Program-made: the position numbers and the translations under genes
In this document: positions 34,508 to 43,897 of the stretch, one piece after another
Numbering within the stretch: the stretch's first letter is position 1
Layout of the letters: each line of letters opens with the position of its first letter
Assembly: GCF_900115805.1 (NCBI RefSeq)
Contig: NZ_FOXU01000002.1
Span: 62,001-126,000, forward strand
Origin: Psychrobacillus psychrotolerans
GTDB lineage: Bacteria; Bacillota; Bacilli; Bacillales_A; Planococcaceae
Length of the DNA: 64,000 bases
Reading direction: 5' to 3'
The notes under the pieces: generated by a model
What the model saw: only the letters and a program-made list of their open reading frames with translations
Database searches by the model: none
Told to the model about the DNA's origin: nothing

Positions 34508-36520
34508 ATGTTTCTCAAGGAAGAATCTTTAGACCTAGGCAACACCTTTTTTAAACATTTGCCGACACCCAGTTTTATGACGGACAACAAAGGCAAGATC
34601 GTCTGGTGTAGCCAAGAAGCAGTAAAACAATTAGGTTACTCTATTAATGATCTACAAGACATGGATGTACCATTTTTTACAGACTATACACAAGGTCACA
34701 TAACTGCAAATTGGGAAACTATTTTACAAACAGAGGATCCCTTTGAGATTAGTCCTGTAGTTTTATATTCAAAAGATAGAATAGCTATAAAAACTTCCAT
34801 CGTCGCAAAGTCTTTTTCATGGCAAGACACGCGCTATGTATTATTTCAGATTAAAACAGATACAAAGGATCTCATGGAAGCATCTTCTTTTCATGAGCTT
34901 CAACTCATAAAAAAAGGATTGTCTAATTCCTACATGATCGTCTATATAGATCCCGAGGGACTAATCATGCATGCGAATGATAAGTTTTTGAAAAAGAGTG
35001 CCTGGACTCCTAAACGAATTGTCGGAAAATCATTTTGGCAGTTACTCCCGGACACCCCTGAACATATGGCAATTGGGAACCAAATAATTACGCGTCTTCG
35101 AGATGGAAAAGTATTTCAAGGATCCGTGGAGAAAATAACAAAAGACGGAACTACTTTTTGGGTGAATTTACTCGCTATTCCAGTCCACAATACTCAAAAT
35201 AATACTCCTTACTTTTTATTATTGGAAGATGAAATAACAGAAAAAAAATTAATGCAGACTAAACTTGAACAAATAGCTTATGTAGATACAGAAACAGGTT
35301 TGCTAAGCAGACATCGTCTAGAAGAAGTAGTAAATGAATATATTAATGAAAAAAAATCATTTTCTTTTGTGTTCATTGGCATTGATCAATTTTATACGTT
35401 AAAAGAAATTTTTAATGATCAAACAGAAACAAAAATGTTAAATGAGTTCACTAAACGATTAAAAATTTACTTTGAAGATTCTATTATAGCAAGATCCGGT
35501 AGAGATGATTTTGCAATAGTCACTCCTTTAAGTGACTGGTATATCCAAGGATTTGCCAATTATTTAAAGCAAAATCCAATCTATTTAGACAGCAAAATAA
35601 TCCCGATTACTGTTAGTGGAGCAATTACAAGGTATCCGGAAGATCAGCAATCTTACCTCCATTTGTTAAAAGCAACTACTAATACAATTCAAAAGGTTAA
35701 ATTAGAGGGAGGCAGTATGATTGCGACTCTTTCCAAATCTGACCATTCAAAACTTTCTCGTAAGGTTCAAATTGAAAAGCGATTATTAGAAGCATTGAAT
35801 CATCGTGATTTACACGTCATGTTCTTGCCTCAACAAGATGTCAAAACTGGAGCAATAACTTCTGTAGAGGCATTAGTTAGATGGGAAGATAGTGTACTGG
35901 GCACGGTCTCACCAGAGGAACTAATTCCTATCGCTGAGGAAACAGGATTGATCAATGAGATTGGTCAGTTTATGTTAGAAAAGTCTTGTGAGCAAGCTGC
36001 TATTTGGGCTCAAAAAGGAATGCCTATCAAAGTGAGCTTTAACTCTTCTATTCGCGAATTTAGAGATAAAAATATGGTAAAGACCATTCGAAAAGTACTT
36101 GAAAAGTACAAATGTTCTCCAGAACTTATCCAAATCGAATTTACGGAAAAATTTGCACTCGAAGCAGAGGCAGAAAAAGCAATTGTTCAGCAAATACAGA
36201 AGCTGCAGCAAGATGGAATCGTCTTTGTGTTAGATGACTTCGGAACAGGCTATGCTTCTTTACGATACTTGCAAATGTTACCAATTGGGAAGTTGAAGAT
36301 AGACAAATCTTTCATAAATTCTGTAACTAAACAAGAAAAACTGGAGAAGCTTGTTCAAGGTTTGGTGCAATTTGGCCAATCATTAGACCTTCAAGTGGTC
36401 GCGGAAGGTGTTGAAAGTGCCGAACAGTTTGCTCTACTTAAACGAGTCGGCTGTGACGCAGTCCAAGGCTATTACATTAGCCCGCCAATTTCCGCAGAAG
36501 AAGTAGAAAAAATGCTATAA
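34508..36520 (+). CDS. PAS-degenerate GGDEF-EAL protein (probable c-di-GMP phosphodiesterase)
   Basis: 670-residue soluble protein. Two PAS domains lie at about 15-115 and 130-250 (the second with DPEGLIMHANDKFLK). The GGDEF domain (about 255-415) reads GRDDF where GGDEF is required, so no cyclase activity is expected; it may bind GTP or act as a spacer. The EAL domain (about 425-668) keeps SVEALVRWED, FNSSIREF, IEFTE, LDDFGTGYASL, KIDKSF and AEGVE, so it should hydrolyse c-di-GMP. AAGGAGG precedes the ATG. It shares its layout with the gene at 2975, so the two are probably paralogues. Confidence 0.88.
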   Translation: MFLKEESLDLGNTFFKHLPTPSFMTDNKGKIVWCSQEAVKQLGYSINDLQDMDVPFFTDYTQGHITANWETILQTEDPFEISPVVLYSKDRIAIKTSIVAKSFSWQDTRYVLFQIKTDTKDLMEASSFHELQLIKKGLSNSYMIVYIDPEGLIMHANDKFLKKSAWTPKRIVGKSFWQLLPDTPEHMAIGNQIITRLRDGKVFQGSVEKITKDGTTFWVNLLAIPVHNTQNNTPYFLLLEDEITEKKLMQTKLEQIAYVDTETGLLSRHRLEEVVNEYINEKKSFSFVFIGIDQFYTLKEIFNDQTETKMLNEFTKRLKIYFEDSIIARSGRDDFAIVTPLSDWYIQGFANYLKQNPIYLDSKIIPITVSGAITRYPEDQQSYLHLLKATTNTIQKVKLEGGSMIATLSKSDHSKLSRKVQIEKRLLEALNHRDLHVMFLPQQDVKTGAITSVEALVRWEDSVLGTVSPEELIPIAEETGLINEIGQFMLEKSCEQAAIWAQKGMPIKVSFNSSIREFRDKNMVKTIRKVLEKYKCSPELIQIEFTEKFALEAEAEKAIVQQIQKLQQDGIVFVLDDFGTGYASLRYLQMLPIGKLKIDKSFINSVTKQEKLEKLVQGLVQFGQSLDLQVVAEGVESAEQFALLKRVGCDAVQGYYISPPISAEEVEKML

Positions 36521-36538
36521 AATAGGAAACATTTAAAG

Positions 36539-36567
36539 AGTCTGTCCCCAGGGCAGACTTTTTTTAC
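36539..36567 (+). terminator. Terminator of the EAL gene
   Basis: AGTCTGTCC / GGCAGACT hairpin (one bulge) around CCAG, followed by eight T residues. Confidence 0.88.
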
Positions 36568-36584
36568 ATTATTTTTTAGGTAAT

Positions 36585-36676
36585 TTACTTGCGGTCGCTG
36601 AGCATTTACTCGCTGTATTCATTCGGTTACTCGCTTTCGTTCTTCGATTACCAGCGCTCATTGGTGATATACTCGC
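36585..36676. repeat. Short TTACTCGC repeats, about 21-bp period
   Basis: The octamer TTACTCGC occurs at 36605 and 36627, with variants at 36585 (TTACTTGC), 36649 (TTACCAGC) and 36669 (ATACTCGC). Spacing is 20-22 bases. It lies between the terminators of convergent genes and encodes nothing evident. Confidence 0.5.
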
Positions 36677-36689
36677 GGACTTGAAAATT

Positions 36690-36733
36690 TAAAAACCGCG
36701 GGCAAAGACAAAGTCTCTTTGCTCACGGTTTTG
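36690..36733 (-). terminator. Terminator of the threonine/serine exporter operon
   Basis: AAAACCGTGAGCAAAG and CTTTGCCCGCGGTTTTT arms (minus strand) form a long hairpin that overlaps the stop codon at 36723. Confidence 0.85.
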
Positions 36734-37172
36734 TTTTTAATCTTAGAATTGCTTTCGTCCAAAGCTGTGTAATAATTTCAGCAAATACTAAGCCCATTGC
36801 AATCGAACCTGAAATCAGTAAAGCTAGAGAAGCAAATTCAAGAGCTAATGCATAATCTTTTTCCACAACACTTCTCATGGCATTATAAGCCGTGCCTCCA
36901 GGGACTAATGGAATGATTCCTGCAACACTAAAAATAATCATCGGCATTTTAAATTTTTTGGACATTATATGGGATACGAATGCAACGGTGAAGGCTCCTG
37001 CAAACGATGCACTGACCTGATCCTGATTTAACGAGTTCACATACATATAAACAATCCAACCGGTCATGCCCACTACTCCACAGTAAAACAGCGATTTCTT
37101 AGGTGCGTTAAATACTACTCCAAACGCTGCAGCTGCGATAAAACTTAAAATACCTTGAACTACATATATCAA
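36723..37172 (-). CDS. Threonine/serine exporter subunit, small (ThrE_2/DUF3815, YjjB-like)
   Basis: 149-residue membrane protein with about four to five helices; GGTAYNAMRSVVEKDY near 108 and PLVPGGTAYN just before it are family marks. In many bacteria ThrE is split into a large DUF1212 part and this small part. It starts 12 bases after the large-subunit gene, so the two are co-transcribed and probably form one exporter of threonine, serine or similar small molecules. Confidence 0.87.
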   Translation of the reverse strand: MIYVVQGILSFIAAAAFGVVFNAPKKSLFYCGVVGMTGWIVYMYVNSLNQDQVSASFAGAFTVAFVSHIMSKKFKMPMIIFSVAGIIPLVPGGTAYNAMRSVVEKDYALALEFASLALLISGSIAMGLVFAEIITQLWTKAILRLKTKP

Positions 37173-37184
37173 TTTGAATCCTCC

Positions 37185-37928
37185 CTACAGTGATAGTACT
37201 AGCGCGACTCCGGCTCCAATTGCAAACGCTGTGAGGAAAGCTTCTGCTCCCTTGGATAGACCGGACACAAAACTACCAGCCATTAAATCGCGGACTGCAT
37301 TGGTGATGAGTAGACCTGGAACAAGTGGCATAACAGAACCAATAATGATGGTATCTATTTCACTTCCCAAACCAGTGGCAACTGAAATGGTTGCAATGAC
37401 AGTAACCACAAACGCCGCAAAAAATTCCGCAAAAAATTTAACCCTCGTCCTTATCTCTAACCGATCTGCTATTGCATAACCAATTCCTCCTGCAAGTAAA
37501 GCAGTAGGTACATCTATTAGTTTTCCGGAAAATAATAAAAGAAATGCACCTGAAGCAATTGCCGCTGCAACTATTTGAATCCAAAATGGATAGGTTTTAT
37601 GTTCATCTTCAATCTGTTTAAGCTCGCTATATGCCTCTTCAATTGTAATGTCTCTAAAAGCTAATTTTCTAGATACATTATTAACGGAGGCGATTTTACC
37701 TAAATCCGTCGTTCTAGCATTTATTCGTACTAATCTTGTTGGAAGGTTTTTATTCCCACTAAAAATGATCCCTGTTGGAGTGACAAAGCTTTGAGATTGC
37801 GTAAGTTCCTGTGAAATAGCCATGCGGTCCATCGTATCTTCTGCTCGATACGTTTCAGCACCACTTTCCATCATTAACCGTCCTGCAAGTAAACAGCTCT
37901 CCACTACCAATTCATAATCTGTATCCAA
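37185..37928 (-). CDS. Threonine/serine exporter subunit, large (ThrE/DUF1212, YjjP-like)
   Basis: 247-residue protein. The N-terminal soluble part begins ESCLLAGRLMMESGAETYRAEDTM, the classic DUF1212 signature, and SFVTPTGIIFS follows; about five membrane helices fill residues 115-247, with MPLVPGLLITNAVRDLMAGS near 205. The longest frame starts at ATG 37952, but that ATG has no ribosome binding site, whereas TTG 37928 follows AAGAAGGTG, so I choose TTG. It is the first gene of the pair. Confidence 0.85.
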   Translation of the reverse strand: MDTDYELVVESCLLAGRLMMESGAETYRAEDTMDRMAISQELTQSQSFVTPTGIIFSGNKNLPTRLVRINARTTDLGKIASVNNVSRKLAFRDITIEEAYSELKQIEDEHKTYPFWIQIVAAAIASGAFLLLFSGKLIDVPTALLAGGIGYAIADRLEIRTRVKFFAEFFAAFVVTVIATISVATGLGSEIDTIIIGSVMPLVPGLLITNAVRDLMAGSFVSGLSKGAEAFLTAFAIGAGVALVLSL

Positions 37929-38303
37929 TAAGGAACACCTTCTTTCTTCCATTTAAGCTAATCTTATAGAACCAACTATAAAAAAACAAATACTGATGAA
38001 ACCTTTACTTTATAAAAAAACAAAGAAAGTGACTAAAATAGCCACTTTCAGACTTAATATTTTTCTAATATAGTTTATCAATATATATTCATATTATAAC
38101 TTTTAAATTCATCCGTAGCAAAAATAGAGGCAATTATTATTCTTGTTCCTCCCGATTAGCACGCTTAGTGTTATAAATTATATAATAAATTAACTCCTAT
38201 CACTTAGCGGGCTAGTTATAAGTACTGGGTTATATTAAAGTTAAACTCCTGCCGAATAGATTCTTCGGGAGCTTTTGTTTATGGTCATGCTGCTACTAAA
38301 GCT
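37929..38303. other. Gene-free spacer with two hairpins
   Basis: AT-rich region between two minus-strand operons. GAAAGTGAC/GCCACTTTC (38025-38049) makes a hairpin followed on the minus strand by TTTG and a T-run. The second hairpin, at 38243-38276, is listed separately. I see no convincing open frame. Confidence 0.55.
38243..38276 (-). terminator. Probable terminator of the lysine catabolic operon
   Basis: CTCCTGCCGAA pairs with TTCGGGAG (imperfect, bulged) 27 bases after the acyl-CoA dehydrogenase stop. The T-run is weak; the hairpin at 38025-38049 could act as a second one. Confidence 0.5.
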
Positions 38304-39497
38304 TTATTCGTCAAATGGCCACTTCGGCAGCATATTGCTTAGCGTTTTGTCTTCTCGGTAACCGAGGACGTACTCTGCTTGCATAATTGTATGAATCTCT
38401 CGCGTTCCTTCATAAATAACTGGAGCCTTAGAATTTCTCAAATATCGAGCTACTGGATATTCATCGGAGTATCCATATGCCCCATGTATTTGCACCGCAT
38501 CATCTGCTGCCTTATTAGCAAAATCGCATGCCTGCCATTTTGCTAGGGATGTTTCTCTTGTGTTACGCACACCTTTGTTTTTTAGTTCGCCTACACGGTA
38601 TACGAGAAGGCGACTCATTTGAAGTCCGGCCTCCATCTTAGCAATCATCTGTTGAACAAGCTGATGTCTGCCAATCTCTTTTCCGAACGTTTGACGTTCT
38701 TTGCTATACTTCACACTTGCTTCCAAACAAGCTATTGAAAGTCCAACAGCTCCTGCTGCTACTGTGAATCGACCATTATCTAGGGCTGACATGGCAATCT
38801 TAAATCCTTCTCCCTCTTTCCCAAGAAGATTTTCTTTTGGCACCCGCATATTATCAAAAAATAGCTCTCCTGTATTTCCTGACTTAATACCATATTTACC
38901 TTTAATCGCTTTAGATGAAAATCCGTCCAGTGTACGCTCCACGATAAACGCACTAATACCATGATGCTTTTTAGATTTATCGGTATAAGCAAAAACAATA
39001 AAATGATCAGCCACATCACAAAGGGAGATCCATGTCTTTTGGCCATTTAATATATAGTCGTCACCATCAAGTACTGCTACTGTAGACATCGAAGCTACAT
39101 CTGAACCTGCACCTGGTTCTGTTAAACCAAACGCTCCAATTTTTTCACCAATTGCTTGTGGCAACAAATATTTTACCTTCTGCTCTTCTGTTGCCCATTG
39201 CATTAAGGTCATGGAATTTAAACCGGTATGAACTGAAACTGCCGTCCGAAAAGCCGTATCTCCGCGCTCCAATTCCTCACAAACAATAGCAAGAGAATTA
39301 TAATCCATTCCACTGCCACCATATTTTTCAGGTATACAAACACCCATCAATCCAAGGTCTGCGAGTCTTTTCCAAATGGCAGGATCAAATGCACCATCTA
39401 ATTCCCATTTTGCCATATGAGGAATTATTTCATGATCTACAAACTGCCGAACTGTTTTGCGCAACAGTACTTGTTCTTCTGAGAAGTCAAAGTTCAT
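38304..39497 (-). CDS. Acyl-CoA dehydrogenase, probably glutaryl-CoA dehydrogenase-like
   Basis: 397-residue FAD-dependent acyl-CoA dehydrogenase. FGLTEPGAGSD and WISLCDVADHF mark the flavin site, and the catalytic base is the Glu in IYEGTREIH (about 370). ELERGDTAFRTAVSVHTGL matches the segment of glutaryl-CoA dehydrogenases (ELERxDSGxRSAMSVQ in the human enzyme) whose arginine binds the substrate carboxylate. As last gene of the lysine operon it could convert glutaryl-CoA to crotonyl-CoA. A general short-chain acyl-CoA dehydrogenase is the alternative. It starts two bases after the lysine dehydrogenase stop. Confidence 0.75.
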   Translation of the reverse strand: MNFDFSEEQVLLRKTVRQFVDHEIIPHMAKWELDGAFDPAIWKRLADLGLMGVCIPEKYGGSGMDYNSLAIVCEELERGDTAFRTAVSVHTGLNSMTLMQWATEEQKVKYLLPQAIGEKIGAFGLTEPGAGSDVASMSTVAVLDGDDYILNGQKTWISLCDVADHFIVFAYTDKSKKHHGISAFIVERTLDGFSSKAIKGKYGIKSGNTGELFFDNMRVPKENLLGKEGEGFKIAMSALDNGRFTVAAGAVGLSIACLEASVKYSKERQTFGKEIGRHQLVQQMIAKMEAGLQMSRLLVYRVGELKNKGVRNTRETSLAKWQACDFANKAADDAVQIHGAYGYSDEYPVARYLRNSKAPVIYEGTREIHTIMQAEYVLGYREDKTLSNMLPKWPFDE

Positions 39498-39499
39498 CT

Positions 39500-40657
39500 T
39501 TACTCACCTCTAGTACTAGATTCTTTTATTTCTACGCCTCTTGCCGCCATCTCTCTTATATATAATTCGCCAGGAACGATTAATTCAGGTGGATATACTC
39601 CACGATTTTTGATGACGTTGTTTCCAATCATTTGCGCAACAATGGAAATCGTATTTGCTGTAGCTCTAGCCATTGCTGTTTCACCTGAAAGGGAGTCTTT
39701 TTTGGTCGCCAGTTCGTAAGTGAAGCTTGTAGGCATCCCATCTTTTAAACCTTCTACAATTACCCGCAGCAATACTGCATCCTCTTTATCCCCGAGTAAT
39801 AACTGAGGTGTTAGGACTTCCTTTAATACATCTCGCGCCTTTACCATATTGCCATTCACATTAACAACTGTATTTTTGTTTGTTAGCCCTAAGTCTACGA
39901 GCAGTTTGAATTTTTCTGCATGTCCTTTATATCGAATCGTTTTGTATTCAAGTGTATCCACATTCGGAAAAGATTTAGGTAGAGTTGAAGTCCCACCTGC
40001 TGTATGAAATGCCTCCAGTTCACGATACCCTTCAAAAGTAATCGGTTCTACTTCTGAAAGTGAAGGAATTCCCTGAAGTTTCCCTTCTCTCACGACATGT
40101 GAAGCATCTGTGTAATGATCGAAGACCCCTTCCAATGAAAAAACAATATTGTAACCAAAAATCCCCTCTGGTTCAACTGGTATTCCACCGACATATAAAC
40201 GAATAGCATTCACTTCATCAAGTTTGGAAGCTCCGTATCCAGCCAATATATTAATCATTCCAGGAGCAACACCTAAATCCGGAATTAGAGTAATCCCCTT
40301 AGCTTTAGCTTTTTCATGAAGCATTAATACGTGATCCGTCGCTCCTCCAATATGTCCTCCCAGATCAATAGAATGGATTCCCTCTTCTACAGCAAGCCGA
40401 GCTATTTTTTCGTTAAATGTATAAAATAATGCATTAATAACTACATCCGCTTCTCTCATGATTTTGCGTATGCTATCATCCTCGTTAGCATCTAGTCTCA
40501 AAACTTCAATCTTGGAGTTTTGCAATCTTTCCTTAAACATCTTCGCTTGACCTACATCTAGATCACATAAAAGAACCTTATCCACGTTTGGGCTTAACAC
40601 TAAATCACGAGCTGCTTCTTTCCCCATTAACCCTGCACCTAATACAGCAACTATCAT
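39500..40657 (-). CDS. lysDH: L-lysine 6-dehydrogenase
   Basis: 385-residue NAD(P)-dependent enzyme of the saccharopine dehydrogenase fold. It oxidises the epsilon amino group of lysine to 2-aminoadipate 6-semialdehyde, which cyclises to piperideine-6-carboxylate. The sequence follows the Geobacillus lysine 6-dehydrogenase closely from memory: [16 protein letters not shown] (nucleotide site, residues 5-20), [44 protein letters not shown], and [18 protein letters not shown]. The normal length of about 385 also agrees. It lies between the aldehyde dehydrogenase and acyl-CoA dehydrogenase genes, which fit the next steps. Confidence 0.85.
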   Translation of the reverse strand: MIVAVLGAGLMGKEAARDLVLSPNVDKVLLCDLDVGQAKMFKERLQNSKIEVLRLDANEDDSIRKIMREADVVINALFYTFNEKIARLAVEEGIHSIDLGGHIGGATDHVLMLHEKAKAKGITLIPDLGVAPGMINILAGYGASKLDEVNAIRLYVGGIPVEPEGIFGYNIVFSLEGVFDHYTDASHVVREGKLQGIPSLSEVEPITFEGYRELEAFHTAGGTSTLPKSFPNVDTLEYKTIRYKGHAEKFKLLVDLGLTNKNTVVNVNGNMVKARDVLKEVLTPQLLLGDKEDAVLLRVIVEGLKDGMPTSFTYELATKKDSLSGETAMARATANTISIVAQMIGNNVIKNRGVYPPELIVPGELYIREMAARGVEIKESSTRGE

Positions 40658-40672
40658 ATAATTTTCCCCCTA

Positions 40673-42151
40673 TTATTCTGTGTCTATTTGTGCGCGTTGT
40701 AATTTCCCACTGTAGTCGATATATATGCTCTTCCATTCTGTATACACATCTAATGCTGCTACCCCTGAATCGCGATGTCCGTTTCCAGTCCCTTTTGTTC
40801 CTCCAAAAGGCAGGTGAATTTCTGCGCCTGTTGTACCTGCGTTAATATATACAATTCCAGTATCTAAATCACGCTGTGCACGGAATACTTTGTTGACATC
40901 ATTCGAATAAATTGAGCTGGATAATCCAAATTTCACTCCATTATTTACTTCAATCGCTTCTTCTAGAGAACCTACTTCTATCAAGGACACAACCGGACCA
41001 AAGATCTCCTCCTGCGCTATTCGCATATTTGGCTTCACGTTTGTAAATAACGTAGGGGCATAATAACTTCCTTTTGCCAACATACCCTCACTTAATATTT
41101 CCCCTCCAGTTAGGAGAGTTGCCCCTTCATCTTGTCCAATTTTTATATAGGAATGGATTTTTTCCAGAGCATTTTTATTAATAACCGGACCAATTTTCAC
41201 CGTTTCATCTAGTCCATCGCCAATCGTTAGTTTTTCCATTTGTTCTAGGAGCATTTTTTCTAAGTCTTCTTTTACATCTTTATGCACAATAACTCGGCTA
41301 CATGCTGTACATCTTTGTCCCGCTGTTCCAAAGGCACTCCATAAAATACCTTCCACTGCTAATGGTAGGTCTGCATCCTCCATGACGATTACTGCATTCT
41401 TTCCACCCATCTCAAGAGAAACTTTCTTTAAGTGACGACCACCAAGCTCGGCTACCTTACTCCCTGTTTCTGTAGAACCAGTAAACGAGATAACCTTTAC
41501 ATCTGGATGTTCGATCATAGCCGTCCCAACTTGAGAACCTGACCCAAAAACGACATTAGCCACTCCAGGTGGAAGTCCGGCTTCCTCAAAGATTTTAGCC
41601 ATTTCATATGCCATCATCGGAGTTTCCGTTGCCGGTTTCCAAATAAATGCATTTCCTGCCACTATAGCGGGAAAGGATTTCCACGTAGCAATTGCCACTG
41701 GAAAATTCCATGGTGTAATGAGCCCCACTACTCCAATAGGTGAACGGACACTCATCGCAAACTTGTCTGCCAATTCCGATGGGGTTGTTTCTCCAAATAA
41801 TCGGCGCCCTTCTCCTGCCATGTAAAACGCCATATCAATGCCTTCCTGAACTTCTCCGCGTCCCTCTTCAATTACTTTTCCCATTTCTTTTGTTAACACT
41901 TGAGCAAGGTGCTCTTTCTTTTCTTTCATTATCCTACCAATTTCATATAAATAATCTGCACGTTTAGGTGCAGGAACGAGTGCCCATTTTTTTTGTGCTT
42001 TTACTGCGGCTTCTACCGCAAGATTTACATCTTCTTCCGTAGATAGCCTCACCTCTGATAGCTGTTCACCATTTGCAGGATTTACCACTGGTGTATAATC
42101 TGCACCCTCGGAGTCTTGCCAATTGCCATTAATAAAGTTAGTTAATTTCAT
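40673..42151 (-). CDS. Aldehyde dehydrogenase (probable aminoadipate-semialdehyde dehydrogenase)
   Basis: 492-residue NAD(P)-dependent aldehyde dehydrogenase. [21 protein letters not shown] holds the active-site Asn, [12 protein letters not shown] the cofactor loop, EMGGKN the catalytic Glu, and GQRCTACSR the nucleophilic Cys (near 285). As first gene of the operon with lysine 6-dehydrogenase it most likely oxidises 2-aminoadipate 6-semialdehyde to 2-aminoadipate. The longest frame starts at a GTG inside the ribosome binding site; ATG 42151 follows AAAGAGGGAATAAA and is used here. A cre site lies 26 bases upstream. Confidence 0.85.
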   Translation of the reverse strand: MKLTNFINGNWQDSEGADYTPVVNPANGEQLSEVRLSTEEDVNLAVEAAVKAQKKWALVPAPKRADYLYEIGRIMKEKKEHLAQVLTKEMGKVIEEGRGEVQEGIDMAFYMAGEGRRLFGETTPSELADKFAMSVRSPIGVVGLITPWNFPVAIATWKSFPAIVAGNAFIWKPATETPMMAYEMAKIFEEAGLPPGVANVVFGSGSQVGTAMIEHPDVKVISFTGSTETGSKVAELGGRHLKKVSLEMGGKNAVIVMEDADLPLAVEGILWSAFGTAGQRCTACSRVIVHKDVKEDLEKMLLEQMEKLTIGDGLDETVKIGPVINKNALEKIHSYIKIGQDEGATLLTGGEILSEGMLAKGSYYAPTLFTNVKPNMRIAQEEIFGPVVSLIEVGSLEEAIEVNNGVKFGLSSSIYSNDVNKVFRAQRDLDTGIVYINAGTTGAEIHLPFGGTKGTGNGHRDSGVAALDVYTEWKSIYIDYSGKLQRAQIDTE

Positions 42152-42176
42152 TTTATTCCCTCTTTTCACTTTTAAA

Positions 42177-42190
42177 TGTAAACGCTTCCA
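42177..42190. promoter_or_regulatory. cre site (CcpA binding) upstream of the lysine catabolic operon
   Basis: TGTAAACGCTTCCA fits the catabolite response element consensus TGWAANCGNTNWCA at 13 of 14 positions. Its place just upstream of the first gene suggests CcpA represses lysine breakdown when preferred sugars are present. Confidence 0.75.
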
Positions 42191-42311
42191 TTATTCATAT
42201 ATTCTATAAAATTTCATAAATCCCTTTAAAAATCTTTGGATATTTAGAATGAAACTTTTTCACCCTGCTTTCGTATAAATGGTAGAGAAAAATTTAAGGA
42301 GGAATTTGTTC

Positions 42312-43118
42312 ATGAATAATCATGAAATTGACTACAAATTATACGGTGATGATATGCAATTTGTTGAAATCGAATTAGATCCCAAGGAAACAGTTGTTGC
42401 CGAAGCAGGAAGTTTAATGATGATGGAAGACGGTATTTCAATGGAAACTATTTTCGGCGATGGCTCATCCGGTTCTGCTGGTAGCGGCGGTGGTCTTATG
42501 GGCAAATTAATGGGTGCAGGTAAGCGTATGCTTACAGGAGAGAGTTTATTCATGACAACTTTCACTAATACAGGTAGTGGAAAAAGACATGTCTACTTTG
42601 CATCACCTTACCCAGGTAAAATTATTCCATTGGATTTAAGCCAATACCGTGGCAAAATTATTTGTCAAAAGGATGCTTTCTTAGCAGCAGCAAAAGGGGT
42701 TACGATTGGCATCGAATTTCAACGTAAGTTAGGAGCAGGCTTTTTTGGTGGTGAAGGTTTCATCATGCAAAAACTAGAAGGTGATGGCCTCGCTTTCGTT
42801 CATGCTGGTGGGGCAATTCATAGAAAGTCTCTTCAGCAAGGAGAAGTTTTACGCGTAGATACTGGGTGTCTCGTAGCAATGACTGCCGACGTTGATTACA
42901 ATATTGAAATGGTAAAAGGAGTTAAAACAGCCTTATTTGGTGGAGAGGGATTATTCTTCGCTACTCTTCGTGGTCCAGGTACTGTATGGATCCAGTCACT
43001 TCCGTTTAGTAGATTGGCTAGTAAAGTATTTGCAGCAGCTCCCCAAACACCTGGTGGTGGTTCAAAAGGTGAAGGTAGTATAACTGGTGGATTATTTGAT
43101 CTGCTAGGTGGGAAATAA
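42312..43118 (+). CDS. TIGR00266/AIM24 family protein
   Basis: 268-residue beta-rich protein with glycine-rich patches. [19 protein letters not shown], the later [24 protein letters not shown] and [23 protein letters not shown] are the TIGR00266 (AIM24-like) landmarks. The fold is a triangular beta prism; the family's role is not established in bacteria. A hydrophobic glycine-rich stretch [20 protein letters not shown] lies near residue 45. The frame extends to 42279, but ATG 42312 follows TTAAGGAGG. Confidence 0.87.
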   Translation: MNNHEIDYKLYGDDMQFVEIELDPKETVVAEAGSLMMMEDGISMETIFGDGSSGSAGSGGGLMGKLMGAGKRMLTGESLFMTTFTNTGSGKRHVYFASPYPGKIIPLDLSQYRGKIICQKDAFLAAAKGVTIGIEFQRKLGAGFFGGEGFIMQKLEGDGLAFVHAGGAIHRKSLQQGEVLRVDTGCLVAMTADVDYNIEMVKGVKTALFGGEGLFFATLRGPGTVWIQSLPFSRLASKVFAAAPQTPGGGSKGEGSITGGLFDLLGGK

Positions 43119-43133
43119 ATCAGAATCCTTGAG

Positions 43134-43163
43134 AATGGCTTGCTTTTTAAGCCATTTTTTTTA
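43134..43163 (+). terminator. Terminator of the AIM24-like gene
   Basis: AATGGCTT (43134-43141) pairs with AAGCCATT (43149-43156), then six T residues. Confidence 0.88.
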
Positions 43164-43247
43164 TGAAATTAACACATATAATTTGGAAGCTAGGTGTAGG
43201 TATGGTTCTAGCTTCAACCAAATATATAAAAGGAGGAGATGTAAACA

Positions 43248-43694
43248 ATGGAAAATCAATATAATAGTATTATAGTAGCGGTAGATGGTTCAAAAGAGGC
43301 TGAATATGCATTCCGCAAATCGATTGATATTGCATATCGAAATGAAGGAGCGCAATTACATATCGTAAACATTATTGATACGCGTTATTTTGGAGCTTTT
43401 GATCAAGAAGTTGCGGAGGAAGTTAAAGAACAATCTCGGGAAATCTTAGATCGCTATAAGGCTCGCTCTATAGCGGCTCGTGTTGAAAATGTAAATATCA
43501 TTATTGAATATGGTTCACCTAAAACAGTAATAACAAAAGAGATTGCTAAATCAGTGGAGGCAGATTTAATTATTTGCGGCGCTACTGGACATACGCCAGT
43601 AGAACGCTATTTAATTGGTTCGGTATCTGAAGCAATCGTGCGTTCAGCTAAATGTGATGTATTAGTCATTCGTACACCTGGTTCAACAATATAA
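43248..43694 (+). CDS. Universal stress protein (UspA family)
   Basis: 148-residue UspA-fold protein. IIVAVDGSKEAEYAF opens the fold and ICGATGHTPVERYLIGSVSEAIVRSAKCDVLVIR holds the G-x2-G-x9-G-S ATP-binding pattern, so it should be an ATP-binding member. It lies alone between terminators. Its exact stress role is not known. AAAAGGAGGAG precedes the ATG. Confidence 0.93.
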   Translation: MENQYNSIIVAVDGSKEAEYAFRKSIDIAYRNEGAQLHIVNIIDTRYFGAFDQEVAEEVKEQSREILDRYKARSIAARVENVNIIIEYGSPKTVITKEIAKSVEADLIICGATGHTPVERYLIGSVSEAIVRSAKCDVLVIRTPGSTI

Positions 43695-43734
43695 AAAAAG
43701 CGTCCAGACTTTCAAAAGTCTGGACGCTTTTTTT
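43693..43734. terminator. Strong terminator of the UspA gene
   Basis: Perfect 19-bp stem (43693-43711 with 43716-43734), loop TCAA, A7 and T7 flanks, so it works in both directions. Confidence 0.93.
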
Positions 43735-43792
43735 ATAGGATTAACTTATTCACCTTTTAGGGAACCGACATTGGAGGATTACTTAAAAAAGT

Positions 43793-43826
43793 AGAGAAGC
43801 TACGTGACTGTATCTCGTAGCTTCTC
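43793..43826 (-). terminator. Probable terminator of the DUF2798 gene
   Basis: GAGAAGCTACG (43794-43804) pairs with CGTAGCTTCTC (43816-43826); on the minus strand a run of six T residues follows three bases later. Confidence 0.7.
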
Positions 43827-43897
43827 CTGATTCATTTACCCTATTACAGAAAGCTTCATCCGATGTGTAAGTGCAATGTCCATGTACCTTACTTTAC

